Shown: positions 1 to 10,927, numbered from the stretch's first letter. The stretch: DNA of 64,000 nt from Symbiodinium sp. CCMP2592 (GCA_905221615.1 CAJNDT010003124.1:455442-519441); one strand, 5' to 3'. The notes: generated by a model not told the origin, from the sequence alone. Numbers and translations are program-made.

Positions 1-532
1 GATATTTTAAGGCGCTCTGGAGTTGTTGAGTGTATTTTGGTCTATTTAGTGTATTTTTGGGTTGAGGGCTTGAGGGGCATTTTGGGTCTCGGGTTTGGGG
101 TAAAGAGACCCCGACTCAGAGGTAAGGCTTTCAGGTTTGGGACGTCAGCACGTTTATGGTCGTTGATTTTGCACTGCTTCATCTGTACTAGCATTGCATT
201 CGTCACTTTGTCAAGCCTGGTTTTCATTGTTTGGTGTTGCTCTGAGTACTGCACTTTCTCTTGTTGCTGCATTTCGTCCTCTTCTTGCTGTTATCGTCAG
301 CAGTATTGTTTATGCCGCTGAGCTGTCCATGCTAGTCTAGAACTGCTTTTGTTACCTACAGCTGATATGGATATGATTCTGTTTGATGTTTCTGTTGTCC
401 ACACGACCACTATCATCACCAACGCCATCATCATCTTCAGCATCAGCATCACCATCATCATCACCTCAATCTTAACTTCGCTTTTGCTTCATCTCTCACA
501 TTTTGGTGAGATGGCGGTGAGATGCGAACTTT
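1..532. other. no gene recognised; CAT-rich stretch
   Basis: Frames of 60-94 codons occur on both strands here but show no splice-bounded or recognisable product. Positions 408-465 are a degenerate CAT/ATC repeat that explains the open frames. Confidence 0.5.
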
Positions 533-661
533 AGGAGCAGTCAGGGTTTGGGATGGTTCTCCGACGAGGCCTCGCAGCAGGCGGTCACACCCGCCCCGGC
601 TGTACCGGCTGCCACAGCTCCCGGGTCGACACAGGCAGCGGGCCGTGGATTCGACTCATGA
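533..661 (+). CDS. putative 3' exon, Ala/Pro-rich protein
   Basis: An open frame follows a TTTAG acceptor-like site and ends with TGA at 659-661. It reads EASQQAVTPAPAVPAATA in its middle, with mostly G/C third codon positions, unlike the AT-rich DNA around it. It would be a low-complexity C-terminal tail. No family is recognised and two other frames are partly open. Confidence 0.3.
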   Translation, partial: RSSQGLGWFSDEASQQAVTPAPAVPAATAPGSTQAAGRGFDS

Positions 662-1802
662 TGGCTATCTTTGTGATCATACGTATAGATTGCATATTCT
701 CATATTATGGTACACTTTGTGTGTGTGTGTGTGTATCTATCTATCTATCTACCTACCTACCTATATATATATATATATAGTTTAGAATCGCAAAATGCAA
801 ATCAAGAACTGTAATGAAACATGCTCTCTTCATCTTTGTTCCCCTAGGCTTCGGCCCTGAGACACATGACTTCGTCTTTTGTATGTCGACGCTCTTGGGA
901 GTGTAGTGGTTGCTGGTGCATCAGCTATACGCCCAGGCCCGCTCGGCCCTGAATGCTGCGTCGTACGCAACACACCTTCAGCCTTCGCGAGTTTAAGCTT
1001 AAACCCGAAAGCCAAACAACCCAAGTCGCCGCTCCTAGTGTTCCTTTCCTGGGTTCTCAAACCTGCAGCCCAAAATCCACGGCCAGGATCCCACATAGGT
1101 CCCCAAGTAGTACCCTTATGTATGCTTTTCCAAACTGGAGAGTAGGAAAAAGGATACCATTCCTAAAGAGTCCTAAGTACTATATGGGGGATACGTACCC
1201 AAACCTTAACAGTACATGCTACTATAGAAACCCTACTTTCTACCATATAGGTACTTAGGACCCTTGGGGACCCTAAATCCCAAACCCTTATTGCAACCCT
1301 TAGTAGGAACTCTTATGGCAACCTTGATAGGAATTCGTTCAGGAACCCTTATAGTGGTACATAGGACGCTTTGGGTTTATGCTGGGTTACTGGGGAACCC
1401 AGCTACGTCACCGACTTACCAGAGCTCCCAAGCCATGAAGCCCCCAGCGCTGAAGCCCAAGCCCTAAACCCTATTATTATTGTTATTATTTCAGGACTAT
1501 TATTATTATTATTATTATCATTATGAAGGTTATTGTTATTGATATTATTAGCATTAATGGCAATATCGTAGATATCATTATATATGATGAAAATTATTGA
1601 TGTTAGTATTAGTATTAAAGGCAATAATGTAGAAAAGGTAGAAATACTTTAGAAACAACTGATAATACCGATGATGGTAGTAATGCTGATAATCATACGA
1701 ACCGTTACAATATAAACAGTTACAATAACTGTGAGGTTCGGACAGGCAATTCGTCCGCCAGCCGCCTTGTGCAGCAGCAACGGGCTCAGTTAAACATACT
1801 GT
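662..1802. other. microsatellite, then AT-rich intergenic or intronic DNA
   Basis: A (TG)n-(ATCT)n-(AT)n run lies at 718-779. A strong acceptor-like site (pyrimidine tract then CCCCTAG) at about 847 precedes a 33-codon open segment without a clear donor. The stretch 1100-1470 is degenerate GGACCCTTA-type repeat, and 1470-1700 is TTATTA-rich. Confidence 0.5.
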
Positions 1803-1913
1803 AGGGGCCTAAATCAAAAAAGATGCCAATACTATTTTGGTGGTTCCTTATCATAGTTATAGTATCATATGCCTCCAAAACCCTATTCTAGCTATTAAGG
1901 CTCCTATATATTA
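1803..1913. mobile_element. E2 inverted-repeat element
   Basis: The left end GGGGCCTAAAT and right end CTATTCTAGCTATTAAGGCTCC pair as imperfect inverted repeats around an AATACTATTTTGG core shared with about ten other sites in the window. There is no coding capacity. Confidence 0.65.
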
Positions 1914-2047
1914 AGACCCTCAAAGCGCTTCCTGTGGTTTGGTGGTTTTGGCGCCAGGGCTTCATGTATAATTGGAGTTGATGTAGAACCTGAAATAAGT
2001 ACCAACATTTCTCCTTAGGCTCCCTTGTTATAGCTATGCTTATAGTT

Positions 2048-2182
2048 ACTTGGAGGGTCGGTGGACGTAGTAACAGGTTATTTTAAGGACTTATACGTAC
2101 CATAACCCCAATTAGGGTCCCTTTCAGGGTACTTATAAGTCTACTTACTACCTACTTACTAAGTCCCCCGACCCTCCAAGTA
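2048..2182. mobile_element. E3 element, TCGGGG subtype
   Basis: The ends ACTTGGAGGGTCGGTGGAC and CCCCCGACCCTCCAAGT are inverted repeats. The interior (TTATTTTAAGGACTTATA) is shared with the copies at 21223 and 34512. Confidence 0.75.
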
Positions 2183-2220
2183 TATGTAGCCCAAAGCCCC
2201 ATTCCGATTCAATTCTTCAG

Positions 2221-2271
2221 GCCCCAGATGAGGAGCGTGTATATAAGCAGCTTGCTCTGCTCGGGGCTTCG
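2221..2271 (+). CDS. putative internal exon upstream of an E1 element
   Basis: The acceptor GATTCAATTCTTCAG is followed by 17 codons, APDEERVYKQLALLGAS, ending exactly at the GT that opens an E1 element. The intron would be 2272-2473, and frame 0 continues in the exon at 2474. Product unknown. Confidence 0.45.
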
Positions 2272-2464
2272 GTTGATGATATAAATCCTGGGGTTCCTTT
2301 AAAGGGATCTATAGGGGGTACCCTTAAGGGGCCCCTTTAAGGGATCTAAAGGGGGTTTAGAGTTTAGGGTTGATATAAATCCTGCATGACCCATAACAAG
2401 GAATATGGCATGATTCCCATAGTTTAGGGTCCTTAAGGTAATGCAGGAGTGATATCATCAACCG
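2271..2464. mobile_element. E1 element carrying an internal insertion
   Basis: The ends GGTTGATGATATAAATCCTG and ATATCATCAACCG are inverted repeats. About 75 bp of GGGATCTATAGGGG-type and telomere-like DNA interrupts it near the left end, and part of the left end (TTGATATAAATCCTG) is repeated after the insert. This is the longest of the nine E1 sites. Confidence 0.75.
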
Positions 2465-2473
2465 TTTTGCAAG

Positions 2474-2581
2474 GTTTTTACGCCAAAAGACACATACTCG
2501 CAGCGCAATGCAGCCCAGGAGCAGAGACCGAACGAGCCTGCAGACAGCTTTCAGTCCACAATCCTCAACCCTAGCTTAGGG
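2474..2581 (+). CDS. putative exon downstream of an E1 element
   Basis: It begins after TTTTGCAAG. In the phase of the 2221 exon it reads VFTPKDTYSQRNAAQEQRPN, then a Ser/Asn-rich stretch, and ends where an E15 element starts with GGTACTTAGAAATAG (2582-2636). Another frame is also open, so phase rests on the join. Confidence 0.4.
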
Positions 2582-2676
2582 GTACTTAGAAATAGTTTTT
2601 AATTTTTGGTTATTATAATCCCTAAGAAACAGCTAAAATTACAATTTTTTGCTAGGGTTCTAAGTTCAGTATAGCT

Positions 2677-2775
2677 AAGGGTCCATGTACCCAAGCATAG
2701 ATACTTTGGCCCCGAAGTACCTATGTAGGGACTACTGTGAGGGCAAAGTATATGCGGTTTGAGTACATGCTCCAT
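2677..2775. mobile_element. E4 element
   Basis: It starts AAGGGTCCATGTACCCA, contains paired TACTTTGGCC / GGGCAAAGTATA, and ends TTGAGTACATGCTCC. The inverted repeat is imperfect. Confidence 0.55.
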
Positions 2776-4500
2776 AATCCTCAAACCGAGGAGGGTTAGT
2801 ATCCCTTATAAGCCCTAACACTATCTCTTGATCACATATTCCTCAGTCTTTATGTGAAGCTTGCCCGTGAATAAGGAACCTTTATGTGTCTGCGGTTTTC
2901 AGGCTTTGTGATTGTGTGAGGTAATTTTGGCAGTTCTGGGCCTTTGGTTCGGGTGCAGTGTTTAGAGGAATGCTGCCTACCAGGTTCGCTGATTCCCGAA
3001 CCCAGGGTGGTCATCCCGCACATCTGAACTCTAAACTCACTAAACCCTATCAAGCTCAACCCTCTACTAGCACGCCCTGAACCTGCAAACAAAAGGTTTA
3101 AAGTTGCATGAACCTTATCAGCTTTGAAAGTACAGTACGCAGCCTTTCAGAAGCTCCGACGAGCGAGATGCACGTTGTGAATCAGCAACAAGACAGATTA
3201 TTGTCTACTGTTTCATGACAAAGTGCATAGTTGTCAGAAGCTCCCTAACCCCTAAACCCCTAACCCTAAACCCGATTCTTACCGAGACTTCGAACATGAA
3301 GCGAGAAGCTTAGACCTTGAAGTGGAGATTACCTATAGTCTCCATTGTAGTTCTTTTTGTGGTTTAACCAGTTACATGTTGAGGACTCTAAGAAATACGC
3401 CAAAAAGGAACTAGAATGGAGACTCTAGGTAGGTTCATGTCGAAGACTAGACAACACCCAAGTTCCAATACCTGCGCAAAGATCAGCAGCCACGACGAAG
3501 GCCGAAGCCTGAAGCCGTAAGCTCCACTGACCCGAGGTCGTTTTGTGTTTAGGGCAGCCCAAACCCTATAGACTTAGACTCCCGTTTCCGAAACCGTGGT
3601 GTTTTGGCACGACACATGGGGGCGATTGCACGCTTAACCTCAATCCCAAACCCCGGGCACTTCTAAACCCTATAAGCATTCAACCCTACCCTCAGCCCTA
3701 AACCTTGTGCACCGAGGTAGAGCTTGCCGGCGCACGGGAAGGCTCGCGTTTAACATGGGGGTCTTGCTTGGGCACGAAGGCGCTTCAGCCCTCTTTGGGG
3801 TTTGAGGTTGCTACAAAAGGCGACGGCTAATCAGGTCTACTATAAGGATTACCGTAATGAGGTTTAGGGTTGAAAGGTTTCTTGTTCAAACTGTGTGTGC
3901 AAAGAATGAGTAGGTCGAGATTTCGGCCTTATGCCTTCGTAGCATTATAAACGTGAACGTGAATACAAGGTGAAATGCTCATGTGAATATAGATAGAACA
4001 GTAAGTATAGATATAAGTACTATAGATAGACTGCAGAGAACAGTTAGAAGCGAGTGAGTGAGTGAGTTAGCAAATGAGTGAGTGAGTAAGTTAGTTAGTC
4101 AGTTCGTGATTTAGTTGACTAATTTGCCACATGTTTGATCGCCAATCATTTAAAAACGTAGGGAAGTAGAAAATACCAGATAAACAATGTATGTACTCAT
4201 ATATTCTATAATGCATATGAATAAATATGTCCATATACATATGTATATTTATATGTATTAAACTACAGTTATATTTAAGCATGCCTACATGCATGCATAC
4301 ATAACATATACACGCAGTGCGAAGCTGCTACAGGCAAGACAGTGTCATGTGCGCAGAAGTGACGGTGACGGCATCGGTTGTGGTATGCAGCCTTTCGACT
4401 CGCACACCATGTGATACCAGGTGTACCTCTGTGCAGGTATGTGTACATCCGCATCTGTTCGTCTCTTGCATGTCCAGCTATACGTGCAGGTGCAGGAAGT
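2776..4500. other. telomere-like and unassigned DNA with weak open segments
   Basis: CCCTAAA variants lie near 3240-3275 and 3540-3700. A segment after CAGCCTTTCAG (3149-3243) is open for about 30 codons, and another at 3710-3800 has G/C third positions, but neither has a donor. From 3950 to 4330 the DNA is AT-rich with ATAC/TGCA repeats. No gene is assigned. Confidence 0.45.
3327..3431. mobile_element. E11 element
   Basis: ACCTATAGTCTCCATTGTAG at the left pairs with CTAGAATGGAGACTCTAGGT at the right. Inner GTTCTTTTTGTGG pairs with CCAAAAAGGAAC. Related copies lie near 31698, 32190 and 56057. Confidence 0.75.
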
Positions 4501-4506
4501 TGCGAG

Positions 4507-4680
4507 TTTCAGGGTCCTCGGGGTCAGTTTCGGTGTTGAGTTTCGGGGCTGAGTTTCGGAACGGGCCCGGGTCAGTTTCGGATCAGGCCCGGGTCAGTTT
4601 CGGATCGGCTACGGGTCAGTTTCGGATCGGGATGTGGTCAGTTTCGGATCGGCCCCAGGCCGGATTCAGGTACGGAGCAG
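4507..4680 (+). repeat. tandem GGGTCAGTTTCGGATC array
   Basis: About eight degenerate copies of a 20-24 bp unit built on GTCAGTTTCGGATCGG. It is open in all + frames, so the 224-codon frame over 4317-4991 is probably a repeat artefact. The same unit occurs in opposite orientation at 8540-8715. Confidence 0.8.
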
Positions 4681-5340
4681 GCCTGGTCCCAGCATGCAGG
4701 TTTCTGTTCACGACAGGTCTCGGCAGCAGGTCTCCCCCCGCAGCTGTCCAGGTCCCGGCCGCAGGTCCCCTGTCCGCCCAAGGCCACGTCCCAGTCCGCA
4801 GGTCACCCTGGATGTGTTGTTGTGTTGCGTGTGTTGGGTGTTGGTGTGTTGCTGTTCGTGTTCGTTGGTGGATGGGGGTGTTTGCTGCATTGGTGTGTTG
4901 TATGTTGGGTGGGTGTGCTGGTGTGTTGTGTTGGTACGTCGGTTTGTGGGTGTTTGCCGAGACGGAGGAGCGCTTGATCCCGCAGCCCTGAGCAATCAAT
5001 TTTATAACCCCAACCCACCCTAAACCCAGTAACCCCAATCGCTGACTCCCACTGCGATAGGCCTAAATCCTGGTTGCGCCCATAGTAAACTTGAACCCAT
5101 GCAATCCCCAACTTGAGGCCTAAACTTGCCATCCCCATCACCCCATCCCCCAAAAGCCCCGGGGCATTGAGCCCAAACACCCAAACCTAACAGTCTAGAC
5201 TTCAACACCGAAATCTCAAACCGAAGCTTCGAAAGCGCTCGGGCCGCCATGGCTTGCACGCAACACAACATGCAGTTCCGCAGGGGGCTTAGCTCCTCAT
5301 ACAGTCGGAAATACCATCATTCGACATGCAAAGAGATATT
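4681..5340. other. CAGGTCCC-rich then TGTGTTG-rich low complexity
   Basis: From 4680 to 4800 the DNA repeats CAGGTC/CAGGTCCC. From 4805 to 4945 it is almost purely G and T (GTGTTGG units). From 4980 to 5210 it is AACCCC-rich. No gene is supported; long minus-strand frames are shadows of the low complexity. Confidence 0.5.
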
Positions 5341-5452
5341 ATAGATATTATGGAGATGCACTTTCACTTACGTATCTATGTTCCGAGAAATCAGTATGCT
5401 TTGTATGTAATGCGGGCATGCATGCAAGAATGACCATTGTACGCACGTAGGT

Positions 5453-5545
5453 ATGCATGCATGCATGCATGCATGCATGCATGCATGCATGCATGTATGT
5501 ATGTATGTATATATGTAGGTACGTATGTATGTGGGCATGCACGTA
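5453..5545. repeat. (GCAT)n / (GTAT)n microsatellite
   Basis: About nine perfect GCAT tetramers grade into GTAT and degenerate ACGTAGGT repeats that run on to about 5760. Confidence 0.9.
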
Positions 5546-6080
5546 GGTATGTAGGCTATGTGTGCATCTATGATCATCTATGTTTCTTGTCTGTTCGTTT
5601 GCTTAGTTGCCAACTTGCTTGCGTTCTTGCGTGCTTGCTTGTTGGTGTGCCCGTATGTTTGCGTGCTTGAATGTACGTATGTTTGCCCGTATACATGCAC
5701 TTGCGTAGATACGTACATAGGTACAGGTATGTATGTACGTAGGTAGGTGGGTACGTATGTATGCATCATGTAGCATATTATAGCGTATCAATACAATATT
5801 CTCCATTTGTGTGCTTTGTCCTTGCGCTTTCAGAACGTCTATTTCCTGTCTATGTCCAGCTCTCTCCCGCCATGCCTGTCCCGATCTCGACCTCTATCTC
5901 TCTGTCTCTCCGTTCCTCGAGCGTTGTACGTTTCAGACGCGGTAGGGTAGATTTCAGGTCCGATTTCAGGCATGAAGTTCGGCAAAGTTGCATTTCAGAC
6001 ACACATTTCAGACGCAGTGGTGATACTTGGAAATTGCAAGGTTGGCCATAGAGTTAGGGTTTGAGCATATCATATACATA
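5546..6080. other. tetranucleotide-derived DNA, then an ATTTCAG-repeat patch
   Basis: 5580-5760 is degenerate TTGC / ACGTATGT repeat. Between 5930 and 6015 the motif (A/G)TTTCAG recurs five times at irregular 15-45 bp spacing. No gene is recognised. Confidence 0.45.
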
Positions 6081-7326
6081 TAAATGTATTTAAACACGCC
6101 CCTCATTTGGCGATTCCGGCTATCATATACCCTAAACACCCCCCCATTCTGCGATTCCGGTGTATCATATGTTTTTGAACACGCCCCTCATTTGGCGATT
6201 CCGGCTATCATATATTTTAAACACGCCCCCATTCTGCGTTTCCGGCTATCATATACCTTAAACACGCGCCCCATTGGGCGATTCCGGTTTATCATGTAAA
6301 TGTATATACATATGTTTAAACACACCCCTCCTTTGGCGATTCCGGTTGTCATATAACTTAAACACGCCCCCCAATGGAGCGATTCCGGTTCATCAGATAT
6401 AGCTAAACACCCCCCTCATGTGGCGATTCCGGCTATCACATACCTTCAACATGCCAGACCCGCGGGGTTCTTAAACACGCCCTCCATCGGACGATTCCTG
6501 CATGTTTACCAAAATATATATATATATATATAAACACGCTCCTCATTTGGCGACTCCTGCTATCATATACCCTAAACACGCCCCCCGACTGGGCGATTCC
6601 GATTCTTGATCTTTAGACGCGCCCCTCATTTGGCGATTCTTGCTGTCATATACCTTAAACACGCCAGACCACTGGGGTTCATCATATATGTCAAACACCC
6701 CCCCATTGGGCGATTCCGGTTTAACATATACATATATATATATATATATATATATGTATATGTATATACATATATATATATATATATATATCTATTTAAA
6801 CACGCCCTTCATTTGGCGATTCCAGCTATCATATGCCTTAAACACCCCGCCCCCCCCATTCTGCGATTCCGGTGTATTATTATATGTATTTAAAGACACC
6901 CCTCATCTGGCGATTCCAGCTGTCGTATACCTTCGACACGCCAAACCAGTGGGTTCATCTTATATAGATATATATACATATATATATAACACGCTCCCCG
7001 ATTAGGCGATTCCGGTTCATCATATATCTCAAACAGCCCCCCCTCATTTGGCGATTCCGGTTATCATATACCTTCAACACGCCAGACCAGTTGGGTTCAT
7101 CATAATTCCGGTTTGTCACATATGCTTAAACACGTCCATTTGGCGATTCCAGCTACCATACACATTAAACACGATTCCGGTTTATCACATACATTCAATT
7201 TTGCCCCTCACTTGGCGATTCCGGCTATCGTATACCTTCAACACGCCAGACCAGTGGGGTTCATCACATACCTTAAAAAATTCTTAAACATGCCCCCCAT
7301 CGGACGATTCCGGTTCATCATCGTCG

Positions 7327-7361
<35 letters not shown>

Positions 7362-7495
7362 GTCCCTCATTTGTCAGTTCGGCTATCATATACCTGAAAA
7401 CGCCCCCCGATTGGGCGATTCTGGTTTTGCATAAACATGTAAACACACCCCTCATTTGGCGATTCCTGGTATCACACACCTTATATACCCCCCCT
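6080..7495 (+). repeat. minisatellite array, 35-40 bp unit
   Basis: About 35 degenerate monomers of the form AAACACGCCCCTCATTTGG then CGATTCCGGCTATCATATAC. Three variants recur: CTCATTTGGCGATTCC, CCATTGGGCGATTCCGG and CACGCCAGACCAGTGGGG. (TA)n runs interrupt the array at 6510, 6730-6795, 6965 and 7327. Five short open frames here are by-products of the repeat. Confidence 0.9.
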
Positions 7496-7501
7496 TCACA
7501 G

Positions 7502-7648
7502 AACCTTGATGGCCTCTGTGCTTCATGTCAACGCCGGAAAGTTGCAACACGGTTCCAACTCTTGGGGGCTTTTGGGGTCGAGGTTGCAAGTGCACTTGTC
7601 AAGTCACATGCTGGGCGCCTGGCGAATATACTGGACTGGAAATGCTGA
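7502..7648 (+). CDS. putative terminal exon
   Basis: ATATACCCCCCCTTCACAG gives a good acceptor just past the satellite, followed by 48 codons to TGA. The frame contains LCASCQRRKVATRFQLLGAF and ends AGRLANILDWKC. It has one Cys-x-x-Cys pair. The satellite would lie in the upstream intron or gene flank. Confidence 0.42.
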   Translation, partial: NLDGLCASCQRRKVATRFQLLGAFGVEVASALVKSHAGRLANILDWKC

Positions 7649-7649
7649 G

Positions 7650-8540
7650 AGCGGGCATCGTCCACCTTGCTGCTCACCGGTCCATGGCTTTGCATCTCTG
7701 GCAGCAGTCTGTGAGTTTGATGTTGGTGAGTCTGAGATGAGCGGTAATAGTCATAGTAGAGGTGAGGTAGACTCGCTTTTGCAAGTGTGTTCACTTTCAT
7801 GCAGGGGTGGTGAACAACACATGTGATGCCGACAAAAGGTAATCGGGGTGCCTTGGCGCCCAGTACCAAGGGCCAACAGTATCCTGGGCCAGATTTTGTG
7901 GCGACGCCCTTCCTTAAAGGTCTGTTCCGATGCGCTTCCGGAAGGATTTGGTCCCGACGCCTTTCGCAGAAAGATTTGGTCTCGAGGCCCATCCTGCACA
8001 ACCGCAGTATGCGCAGGGATATCATACACTCATTAGACTCTGCAGGCAGGGATCATTACCAACTTGCTTCGCCGGTGTGTTCTGTGATAGCCAGGCTTTC
8101 ATGTCACCCCGGCCAAAATGCTTTCCCGCCTTGTCTGGCATGTTTCTGTACAGACGTGTGTTTCACAGACGTGTACAGACTGGCTCAAACTTCGTGTATA
8201 TAGACTGGCTCAAACTTCCCCCCACCCCTCCACCCTCCGGTTTTTAGGGTTGCGGTTTGCTTGTGGGGGTGGTTTCGTTTCAGGGTTTGGTTTAGGGTTT
8301 AGGACATACCCGCCGAAGGGGCCCAGCCTTAGTCGTTCTTTTTGGGTTTAGGTCCCCTCATCAGGGGAAGGTGGGCAGGGTTTAGGTTAGTGTTAGGTTA
8401 GGTTGTTTCCCTCTTCCCACCCCCAAGCATGATGACGTCCATGGTCTAACCCATTCTGAAAAGGAAGATCCATGGCCCAACCTTGATGACGTAGTAGTGG
8501 TAGTAGTAGTAGTCGTCGTCGTCGTAGCAGCACCCCAGCC
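7650..8540. other. unassigned; overlapping open frames on both strands
   Basis: Frames of 100-165 codons overlap on both strands across 7528-8250, helped by an internal near-repeat (GACGCCTTTCGCAGAAAGATT / GATGCGCTTCCGGAAGGATT). Strand cannot be chosen. Telomere-like repeats occupy 8245-8410. Confidence 0.4.
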
Positions 8541-8715
8541 CCACCCCCTCCGCGACCCGAAACTGACCTCTGCCCGATCCGAAACCGACCACGGCCCGAT
8601 CCGAAACTGAACACGGCCCGATCCGAAACTGACCCCTGGCCGTCCCGAAACTCAACCCCCAAACTCACCCGCCCTGATCCGAAACTGCCCCCCCGCCGAT
8701 CCGAAACTAGGACCC
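8540..8715 (-). repeat. tandem GATCCGAAACTGACC array
   Basis: About eight units, the reverse complement of the 4507-4680 repeat, followed by a GTAGTAGTCGTCGTC-type triplet stretch just upstream (8490-8530). The two arrays form a 4 kb-spaced inverted pair. Confidence 0.8.
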
Positions 8716-9560
8716 CGAAACTGTGGGTACCCTGCAGGTGCATACCTGCGCCTTTAGCTATACCTTTCGTCTCTGCGTGAAACTGCACGTCTGAGATGTT
8801 ATCGACTACGACAAGTCCAACGCATGCGAGGCCTTGGATATGTTTCCACATGTTCCTACACATATACGCATGTCCACATTTATTGGTGTCTGTGAACGTT
8901 ATGCGCTTGAGAAAGCGTAGTGTGTGTCTGTTTGTCTGTGTGTCGGTGTCTGTGCGTCTGTGTGTGTGCCTTTGTTTGTGTTTGGGTGTTTTTGTTGTCT
9001 GCGCCTGTGCATGTGCCCATACATACACGGATGTTATCTGTGGGCTGGTTTTCATACAGCAGTCACAGGTTAATGTCAGTTCAAACATACATGTTGGTAC
9101 AGCTACTTCCTACATACAAGAACAGGCATACGAAGTAGAAGCACAACCCAATGCTGTAGAAGTAGGTTACGCATGTCCAGGCCCAAGCACTAAGCCCTAA
9201 ACCGCAGTCACTCCGAAGCGCCTTGACTGTCTGGTGCTTAGTAGGGAATGGGGGAATGGATCCCTATGATACTCCGTTAAGGACTATAGTAGTCCCAATA
9301 ACCCATTCCCCTATTCCCTCCCAAAAACAAGACAGTTGAGTGCAGGTGGCAGTGCAGGACTGAGTCTTGCTTTTCAACTTGCCAAAGCAGCTGGCCTGGT
9401 CGAAGACCAGGCCGCTGTGAGCAGATCATTCGACCGATGGCCACCTGGTGCAAGCATATTGCATACCAGAATCAGTAAAACTGCATCATAATATGTACAT
9501 ATACACATATATACATCTATACATACATATGTACATATTTGTATTTTGATGTTAATTTCG
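8716..9560. other. GT-rich low complexity and one inverted repeat
   Basis: 8915-9010 is TGTGTCTG-type low complexity that produces long open frames. At 9222-9332 the pair AGGGAATGGGGGAATGG / CCATTCCCCTATTCCCT marks a single palindromic element. No gene is supported. Confidence 0.5.
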
Positions 9561-9589
9561 TTTGTTGAAACAAAACCACGCATGCGGGC

Positions 9590-9774
9590 TGTATGTGGGT
9601 ATACGGGCTGAAGCCAGTGCTGCTATGCGTTGGGCAGAGGCTATCCGTGCACTTGGTGCGAGCTTTTGCCACGAAGCTGACGATGTATGTACGTCGCTTT
9701 TGCATGAGGCAACTGGGCGGTTACACAGGTGCCGTTTCCCAGGCCGCAGCTTTTCTTCCGTTCGACCCTCAAAG
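9590..9774 (+). CDS. putative exon upstream of an E5 element
   Basis: Open frame containing AEASAAMRWAEAIRALGASF, ending CCCTCAAAG at the GT that opens the E5 element. Joined across the element (9775-9857) the frame continues as VSTIESEFSVRD. A second frame and an internal GTATGT donor at 9682 leave the exact structure open. Confidence 0.4.
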
Positions 9775-9857
9775 GTACCTGGACCCCCAAAGCATGTAAA
9801 ATACTAGCCCTTGCTAGGTGTTTTGGGCCATGATTTAATCTACTCTTGGGGGTTTAG
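9775..9857. mobile_element. E5 element, candidate intron
   Basis: GTACCTGGACCCCCAAAG at the left pairs with CTTGGGGGTTTAG at the right, so the element itself runs from GT to AG. Other copies are at 18286, 23841, 31470 and 42321. Confidence 0.65.
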
Positions 9858-9953
9858 GTAAGCACCATCGAGTCTGAATTCTCAGTTAGAGATTGCACAG
9901 GAGCTCAAGGAGGCTTTCGCGTGTTTCCGGTAACTTCCGAAAGGGCCGGATGA
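9858..9953 (+). CDS. putative exon downstream of an E5 element
   Basis: Begins directly after the element's TTTAG and reads VSTIESEFSVRDCTGAQGGF, then RVFP; it ends at TGA 9951 unless a GTAACT donor at 9930 is used. Phase agrees with the exon ending at 9774. Confidence 0.42.
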   Translation, partial: VSTIESEFSVRDCTGAQGGFRVFPVTSERAG

Positions 9954-10200
9954 CACAGTGCCGGCTCCTTCACATCCACGAAACATAAGGTCCTCATGCC
10001 ACCAACTAGTTCATGACTCCTGAAAGATCACTCGGCGTGTTTGCGCAAATCCAGCTCTCCAAGCTTAGCTAAGGAAGACTGCTGATCTTGCGAAATGGGC
10101 CGTGGAAACATGCTATACTCTGTGGAATCCTTGCTTGCAGAGTTTGCGTTGACTCCCGGTTCCTTGGACGTCCGAAGCGAGTCCTTTCAATAATTTTCAA
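9954..10200 (+). other. short open frame of 32 codons
   Basis: An ATG frame at 10095-10193 ([20 protein letters not shown]...) contains a TTGCTTGCAG acceptor-like site. It may be a small terminal exon. Evidence is too thin for a gene call. Confidence 0.25.
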
Positions 10201-10229
10201 TACAAAAAACTAAAGGGGGTTTGCATTCG

Positions 10230-10640
10230 CGTGTATGTTTGCGTGTCCGTCCGTCTGTCTGTTTGCCTGCTGCCCGCCTGCCTCCCTGCCTGCCTCCCTC
10301 CCTGCATGCCTGCCTGCTGGCGTGTCTGTCTGCCAGTATGCAGGTGCGGATGGGTGGATGTATGGAATGGAATGATGGATGAATGGATGGATACATGGAC
10401 GTGTGGATGGATGGATGGATGGATGGATGGATGGATGGATGGATAGGTGGATGGGTGGATTGGTATATGTATGTATGTATAATTATGCATGAAGCTGGCT
10501 ACGTAGGTCGGTAGGTAGATGGGTTGGTAGGTATAGGCAGCTAGGTAGCTCGGTGGGTAGGAATATACGTAGCAATGTGGCAGGTAGGCAAGTAGGTAAC
10601 TAGGCAGGTACGCAGGTACGTTTGTGTGCACGTATGTCTA
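10230..10640. repeat. CTGC / GATG / GTAG tetranucleotide-rich tract
   Basis: 10240-10330 is degenerate (CTGC)n, 10375-10447 is near-perfect (GGAT)n, and 10448-10625 is degenerate GTAGGTAG. Open frames across it are artefacts. Confidence 0.85.
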
Positions 10641-10669
10641 TAATATCTATGTCCGTGCAAGTTCAAAGC

Positions 10670-10927
10670 CCTTACAACGCATCCTAACATGCTGCAGTTT
10701 TTCGGCGCAGCATGGTGCAGCGCACAGCTTTTAGCACGACAAAAAATCTCGAATGGCATGATGCTTGGTGTTGTGCACGGTGAACCCATCATATCCCTAA
10801 ATGTTGAGTTGTGTTCGATGTAGCAGCCGTGGAAATGCCCAGTTGCTTGCACGGCATGTCCAGGCTCAAGACGAGCCAGTGATTTGCCCGCACAAGAAGG
10901 CATGCAGAAGTCACAAAGCGATCTCAT
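10670..10927 (-). CDS. hypothetical Cys/His-rich frame
   Basis: An ATG-initiated minus-strand frame starts MRSLCDFCMPSCAGKSLARL and carries several Cys and His (GHFHGCYIEH, CRAKSCALHH). It runs on into the tetranucleotide tract. No splice evidence; a + strand alternative is weak. Confidence 0.3.

Noticed and set aside
4317-4991. 224-codon frame
   Set aside because: Explained by the GTCAGTTTCGG tandem array and G/T-rich low complexity, which are open in all frames.
5453-5545. Possible CRISPR-like array
   Set aside because: Perfect tetranucleotide repeat without spacers.
5437-5806. Several 60-77 codon frames on both strands
   Set aside because: ATGC/ATGT tetranucleotide repeats give periodic Met/His/Cys/Tyr peptides.
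6080-7495. CRISPR or rDNA spacer array
   Set aside because: Monomers are contiguous and degenerate with no unique spacers, and no rRNA sequence is nearby.
8393-9088. 231-codon minus frame
   Set aside because: Crosses the GATCCGAAACTGACC array and a TGTGTCTG tract; only repeat translation is seen.
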